Positions 59,540 to 64,000 of a stretch of 64,000 nucleotides of DNA are shown here, one piece after another. A program made the position numbers and the translations under genes. Position 1 is the first letter of the stretch, and every line of letters starts with the position of its first letter. The notes beneath the pieces are model-generated. The model was not told the origin of the DNA and ran no database searches. It saw only the letters and a list, made by a program, of their open reading frames with translations. This stretch comes from Meiothermus sp. (GTDB lineage Bacteria; Deinococcota; Deinococci; Deinococcales; Thermaceae), in the NCBI RefSeq assembly GCF_026004075.1, contig NZ_BPIK01000001.1:1280041-1344040 (forward strand), in the 5' to 3' direction.

Positions 59540-60031
59540 ATGTCAGTCGAATCAAAATTGCTGGATGATGTTTCCTGGAAAATCCTCGAGCTACTCCAGC
59601 AAAACGCTCGCTTACCCTATAGCGAGATAGGTCGGCAGGTCGGTCTATCGGCCCCTGCCGTAGCCGAACGGGTGCGCCGGATGGAAGAGGCTGGAGTTAT
59701 CCGTGGTTATCGGGCCGATATCGATCCAGGCCAGCTTGGCTATACCCTCGAGGTCTTCATCCGTGCCGAAATCACTCATAGCAACCACGAAGTGGCCATA
59801 CGCTACATATCTCAGCTCCCCAACGTGCTCGAGTTCTGGAATCTAACCGGCAGGGACGGGTATCTGATTCGGGCCGTTTTTCGCTCCGTTCAGGAGCTTG
59901 AGCAAATGCTTAACCAAAAACTTGGAGTGTACGGTACGACCACTACCGCTCTGGTACTATCTAAGCCGGTTGCTTTTCGTGTTCTCAACAAAGAACAAGG
60001 TGGTTTCGGCGAGGAAAGCAAAAGGCTCTAA
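59540..60031 (+). CDS. Lrp/AsnC family regulator
   Basis: A 163-residue feast/famine regulator: helix-turn-helix LLQQNARLPYSEIGRQVGLSAPAVAERVRRMEEAGVIRGYRAD, then the RAM ligand-binding domain (LEVFIRAEITHSN, FWNLTGRDGYLIRAVFRSVQELEQML). TAAATT (59528-59533) lies 6 nt before the ATG. Targets are unknown; the nearby amino-acid genes are candidates. Its end overlaps the convergent ferredoxin gene by 4 nt. Confidence 0.9.
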   Translation: MSVESKLLDDVSWKILELLQQNARLPYSEIGRQVGLSAPAVAERVRRMEEAGVIRGYRADIDPGQLGYTLEVFIRAEITHSNHEVAIRYISQLPNVLEFWNLTGRDGYLIRAVFRSVQELEQMLNQKLGVYGTTTTALVLSKPVAFRVLNKEQGGFGEESKRL

Positions 60032-60996
60032 AAATCGTACCAGGGCGGGATTCCTCGAAAAAGTTCGATGGGCTGGTTCAGAAGCTCGTCACGGCTGGCT
60101 TCTACCAGCGATATAACCTGTGGTGGGCAGCTCTCCACGCATGCCCCGCACCCTGTGCAGGCCGACACATTGAGCTTTAGCACGTACTCGTCACCCCCGG
60201 TGGCATCGCGCTCGCGCTCAACAGCTTTAGTGGGGCAAACATTAGTACAAACCGGACACAGCGTGCAGCCTTCTTTCACAGCAATGCGTGGCCATAGAAC
60301 AGCCTGGGCTCGATAAGCAGCAAGCCTGCGCAGTCGTAGCTCGGCTGGCAGTTCCCCGCGCTTGTCTTCATAGGGTTCCGACGGCGGTAGAGGAAGGTTG
60401 GGCACCAACTCAGCCGCCGACCGCTTGGCCCCGCCAAACATAGCCCCGAAGAATTCCCGACGGCCCACCTCGGCTCCCCGCAACGCCTCCTGCTGCAGAT
60501 GAACCTTTAGTTCGGGGAAATACCGCTTGGCTTCCTCTGCTGCCCATCGCACGCGCTCGGGAACCGTAGGGCCTCCAATCTTACAACTCTCGCATGCGCC
60601 ATGGGCCAAGGTGAGTGTGCCATAAAGCGAGGCTGCCTCAGCCAAAACCCCTGGGGTTAACTGCCCCAAGCAGTGAACCTCATCGCCTGCGCCCGGGGCT
60701 TTAGAGCATCGAATCTGACCACGGCCCCGGTGCAATTTCTCTTGAATGGGGCCGAGGGGAAACTCGAGGGCTACACCTGGGCAAACGGCAGTACAAAGGC
60801 CGCAGCTTGTGCACTTCACCTCGTCAACCTCGACAGCAAAGCTCTGAAGGTTGATGGCCTCATGGGGGCAGACCTGCTGGCACTTATCGCACCCCCCCAC
60901 GCTGTTGCGCTCGAGTAGACACCGAGGCCCCGTATACTCCGGCGTGGGGTCGGTTAATTTTAGGAAAGCTCCTATCAGGTTATCGAGTAGTCCCAC
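60028..60996 (-). CDS. Multi-cluster 4Fe-4S ferredoxin-like protein
   Basis: 322 residues with two ferredoxin domains. The N-terminal pair has CDKCQQVCPHEA and CTSCGLCTAVCPG; the C-terminal pair has CTLCPVCTNVCP and CTGCGACVESCP. That suggests up to four [4Fe-4S] clusters, with additional Cys residues between them (HCLGQ, HGACESCKIG) that could bind another. It resembles NapF/polyferredoxin electron carriers. No signal peptide is seen, and partner enzymes are not in the window. Confidence 0.82.
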   Translation of the reverse strand: MGLLDNLIGAFLKLTDPTPEYTGPRCLLERNSVGGCDKCQQVCPHEAINLQSFAVEVDEVKCTSCGLCTAVCPGVALEFPLGPIQEKLHRGRGQIRCSKAPGAGDEVHCLGQLTPGVLAEAASLYGTLTLAHGACESCKIGGPTVPERVRWAAEEAKRYFPELKVHLQQEALRGAEVGRREFFGAMFGGAKRSAAELVPNLPLPPSEPYEDKRGELPAELRLRRLAAYRAQAVLWPRIAVKEGCTLCPVCTNVCPTKAVERERDATGGDEYVLKLNVSACTGCGACVESCPPQVISLVEASRDELLNQPIELFRGIPPWYDF

Positions 60997-61044
60997 AATT
61001 AACAGCCTACAGCGAACGGGGCAAGCCTAGAACTCGAGGCTTCC

Positions 61045-62142
<1,098 letters not shown>

Positions 62143-62151
62143 GAACTCAAT

Positions 62152-62180
62152 GGTATACCAAAATCGGCCCGCTCTAGCAA
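62152..62180 (-). promoter_or_regulatory. aroF promoter overlapping the shared palindrome
   Basis: Minus strand TTGCTA (62175-62180), a 17-nt spacer and TATACC (62152-62157), 9 nt before the ATG. The -10 box is the centre of TTTGGTATACCA (62151-62162), so a protein bound there would block transcription. Confidence 0.6.
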
Positions 62181-62192
62181 GTCTGCCCGGCG

Positions 62193-62960
62193 TCAGACCG
62201 GGCTGGCTTCAGCTTCTTTAGGACGGCCTCGCTCGGCCCACTTGACCAGCAGAATCGAGAAGCCATAGAGCACCATCAAGGGGATGGATACCAGGCTGAG
62301 GTTAACGACATCAACTGTCGGGGTTATCAGGGCCGCCAGGGTTATCAGTAAGACCACAGCGATACGCCAGTTATTAATTAAGAAGCGGCTCGAAAGCATA
62401 CCCAGTTTGGCCAAAAGGTAGCTCACCACCGGCATCTCGAAAAGGATGCCCATCAAGGCCAGGAAGGTAACTACCTGCCCCATGTACATACCGATGGAAA
62501 TTTGAGGGGTAACCACATCGCCTAAAAAACCCAGCAAAAATGGCACAGCAAAAGGCAGAAGCACAAAATAGGCAAACACCGCCCCCAGGGCAAAGCTAAA
62601 GCCCGCGCCCAGTATAAATGGAATTGCCAGCCTGCGCTCGTGGGGATACAAGCCGGGCGCAATAAAGGCCCAAATCTGGTAGACGATAAAGGGCAAGGCC
62701 AGGGCCAACCCCCCAAAGGCCGCAACCTTGAATGCAGTCAGGAAAGGTTCAGTAATGTTGAGAACAATCAGCTCGGCTTTGAGCGAGGCCGTAGTGTTGT
62801 AGGCGTCCAGAGGTCGCCTCAAGGCCTCGAGGATCTGCACTCGAAAGGTAAAGGCCACCGCGGTCATCACCGCCCAGGACACGATAGCCCAGATTAGGCG
62901 GTTACGCAGTTCCTCCAGGTGTTCCATCAAAGGGGCTTCACGCATGCTCACCCCCATCAA
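62193..62960 (-). CDS. tatC: Sec-independent protein translocase TatC
   Basis: Six-helix core of the twin-arginine translocase, 255 residues, which binds folded-protein signal peptides. Motifs: APLMEHLEELRNRLIWAI at the N-terminus, PFLTAFKVAAFGGLALALPFIVYQIWAFIAPGLYPHERR, and FEMPVVSYLLAKLGM. The ATG overlaps the tatA stop (ATGA). Confidence 0.95.
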   Translation of the reverse strand: MMGVSMREAPLMEHLEELRNRLIWAIVSWAVMTAVAFTFRVQILEALRRPLDAYNTTASLKAELIVLNITEPFLTAFKVAAFGGLALALPFIVYQIWAFIAPGLYPHERRLAIPFILGAGFSFALGAVFAYFVLLPFAVPFLLGFLGDVVTPQISIGMYMGQVVTFLALMGILFEMPVVSYLLAKLGMLSSRFLINNWRIAVVLLITLAALITPTVDVVNLSLVSIPLMVLYGFSILLVKWAERGRPKEAEASPV

Positions 62961-63211
62961 GACTTGGGCTCTTCCTTGGCCTCGAGGGGCTTCTTCAGCT
63001 CCTCAATAGGTTTAGAAATCTCCTCTTTAATTTCTTTGAATTCCTGCACATCGGCAGCTTTTTCAAACTCTTCACGTATGCTTTTTGCGCCACGTTGAAA
63101 CTCACGGATGCTCTGGCCCAGGCTGCGCCCAAGCTCGGGAAGCTTGCGGGGGCCAAACAGCAGCAAGGCGATCAAAAGGATAATCAGAATTTCCGTCATT
63201 CCCAGGTTCAT
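62957..63211 (-). CDS. tatA: Twin-arginine translocase subunit TatA
   Basis: An 84-residue pore-forming subunit: one membrane helix (EILIILLIALLLFGPRKLPELGRSLGQSI), an amphipathic helix and a charged tail rich in Lys and Glu. GGAG lies about 7 nt before the ATG. It forms a two-gene unit with tatC. Confidence 0.93.
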   Translation of the reverse strand: MNLGMTEILIILLIALLLFGPRKLPELGRSLGQSIREFQRGAKSIREEFEKAADVQEFKEIKEEISKPIEELKKPLEAKEEPKS

Positions 63212-63309
63212 GACATTCTCCTAAAACACATTTTACTTGGTTGGCTTGGGCAGTCTGAGAGATAGACCACCCAGCTTACTTATGCCTTCAAACCGCAAAA
63301 GGGCTGCCC

Positions 63310-64000
63310 TTATTGATGTTGACCGCGCTTACGCTTCACATAGCCTTCGATATTGCGTTGGCGTTCGCGAGCAATGGCGAGTGCACCCTCGGGCACATCC
63401 TGGTTTATACCGCTTCCACCGGCGACAAAAGCGTCGTCCGCCAGGGTCACTGGCGCAATCAGCACACTGTTGGAGCCCACGAACACCCGCTTACCAATGG
63501 TGGTCTTGTGCTTGCGCTGCCCATCGTAATTGGCCGTGATCACACCGGCCCCTATATTGGATTCTTCCCCTACTTCGGCATCGCCCAGGTAGGCCAGATG
63601 GCCGGCCTTAGCCCGCTTCCCGAGACGGGCATTTTTGAGTTCGACAAAATTCCCGACGTGTGCGCCTTCCTCGAGGTGGGCTTTGGGCCGCAAACGCGCG
63701 AACGGCCCGGCGTCGGCCCCGCTCGAGACATAGGCCTCTTCACAAACCGTGTGGGACTTGATCTTCCCCCCCGCCTCGACCACGGTGTCGGTTAGCACAG
63801 CATAGGCGCCTATCTCCACCCCTTCACCCAGGCGGGTGCTACCCCGCAAGATCACCCCCGGCCACAAGGTGACGTCCGGGGCTAGTTCTACGCTGGGCTC
63901 GATGTAGATGGTCTCGGGTTGAATCATCCGTACCCCCTGGGCCATCCAGTGAGACCTTAAGCGCTCGAGCAAAACCTGCTCCACCTGGGCCAGTTGAGCG
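63310..64000 (-). CDS. glmU: GlmU, C-terminal acetyltransferase part (runs off the window)
   Basis: The left-handed beta-helix half of bifunctional GlmU, which acetylates glucosamine-1-P and then uridylylates it to UDP-GlcNAc. Visible: [89 protein letters not shown] and [13 protein letters not shown]. The frame stays open to the window edge ([14 protein letters not shown]), so the uridylyltransferase domain lies beyond position 64000. The product feeds peptidoglycan and probably the Pel-like polymer. Confidence 0.93.
   Translation of the reverse strand, partial: AQLAQVEQVLLERLRSHWMAQGVRMIQPETIYIEPSVELAPDVTLWPGVILRGSTRLGEGVEIGAYAVLTDTVVEAGGKIKSHTVCEEAYVSSGADAGPFARLRPKAHLEEGAHVGNFVELKNARLGKRAKAGHLAYLGDAEVGEESNIGAGVITANYDGQRKHKTTIGKRVFVGSNSVLIAPVTLADDAFVAGGSGINQDVPEGALAIARERQRNIEGYVKRKRGQHQ

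Overview
The window is a high-GC chromosomal segment of a Thermaceae bacterium, most likely Meiothermus or a close relative. This is inferred from an aminopeptidase T of Thermus type, TrmFO, split leucine genes with a leader peptide, many leaderless genes whose -10 box lies 6-8 nt before the start codon, and a very high frequency of CTCGAG. I saw no rRNA, tRNA or CRISPR array. Genes are dense on both strands and most have recognisable housekeeping functions.

Layout. 1-4770: the end of floA, a membrane-anchored unknown, then phoH, ybeY, dgkA, a CNNM-type transporter and cdd. 4756-14748: a surface polysaccharide locus related to Pel. On the minus strand it runs GH114 lipoprotein, CE18-like deacetylase lipoprotein, PelF glycosyltransferase, an unrecognised protein of about 12 membrane segments, and a PelA-type hydrolase domain as a separate protein; a large plus-strand lipoprotein diverges from it. 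14751-19073: a sensor kinase, trmJ, and a TetR/quinone-oxidoreductase pair with two operators. 19487-25548: the leucine/isoleucine genes leuC, a two-helix protein, leuD, leuB, an SDR and ilvD, behind a leader peptide and attenuator.

25630-34433: a phosphotransferase, miaB, an FAD oxidoreductase clipped by tandem insertion sequences (IS5/IS1031-type beside IS630-type), thyA-folA and clpC. 34613-37439: a MarR/cytochrome P460 unit with a 25-bp operator, and an AT-richer pair made of a DUF606-type permease and a two-domain deoxyribosyltransferase-like protein. 37464-43408: paaZ, an MBL hydrolase, an orphan DNA methyltransferase and trpBA behind a Trp leader peptide. 43462-55598: ampT, recX, trmFO, glmM, an aminotransferase, hisF, hisIE and glpX among others. 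55624-64000: a small barrel-like protein, asd behind a Thr-rich leader peptide, serS, gatC, an Lrp regulator, a polyferredoxin, chorismate mutase-DAHP synthase, tatAC and the end of glmU.

The most interesting signals are regulatory. Three amino-acid units (leu, trp, asd) each carry a promoter that fires almost directly onto the start codon of a short peptide rich in the relevant amino acid, followed by an intrinsic terminator before the structural gene. The promoter regions of leuC, asd and aroF also share the 12-mer TTTGGTATACCA in the same orientation. Together they suggest ribosome-mediated attenuation built on leaderless peptides, plus an unidentified common DNA-binding regulator. The second is the compact Pel-like locus with a split PelA and no recognisable PelB, C, D, E or canonical PelG.
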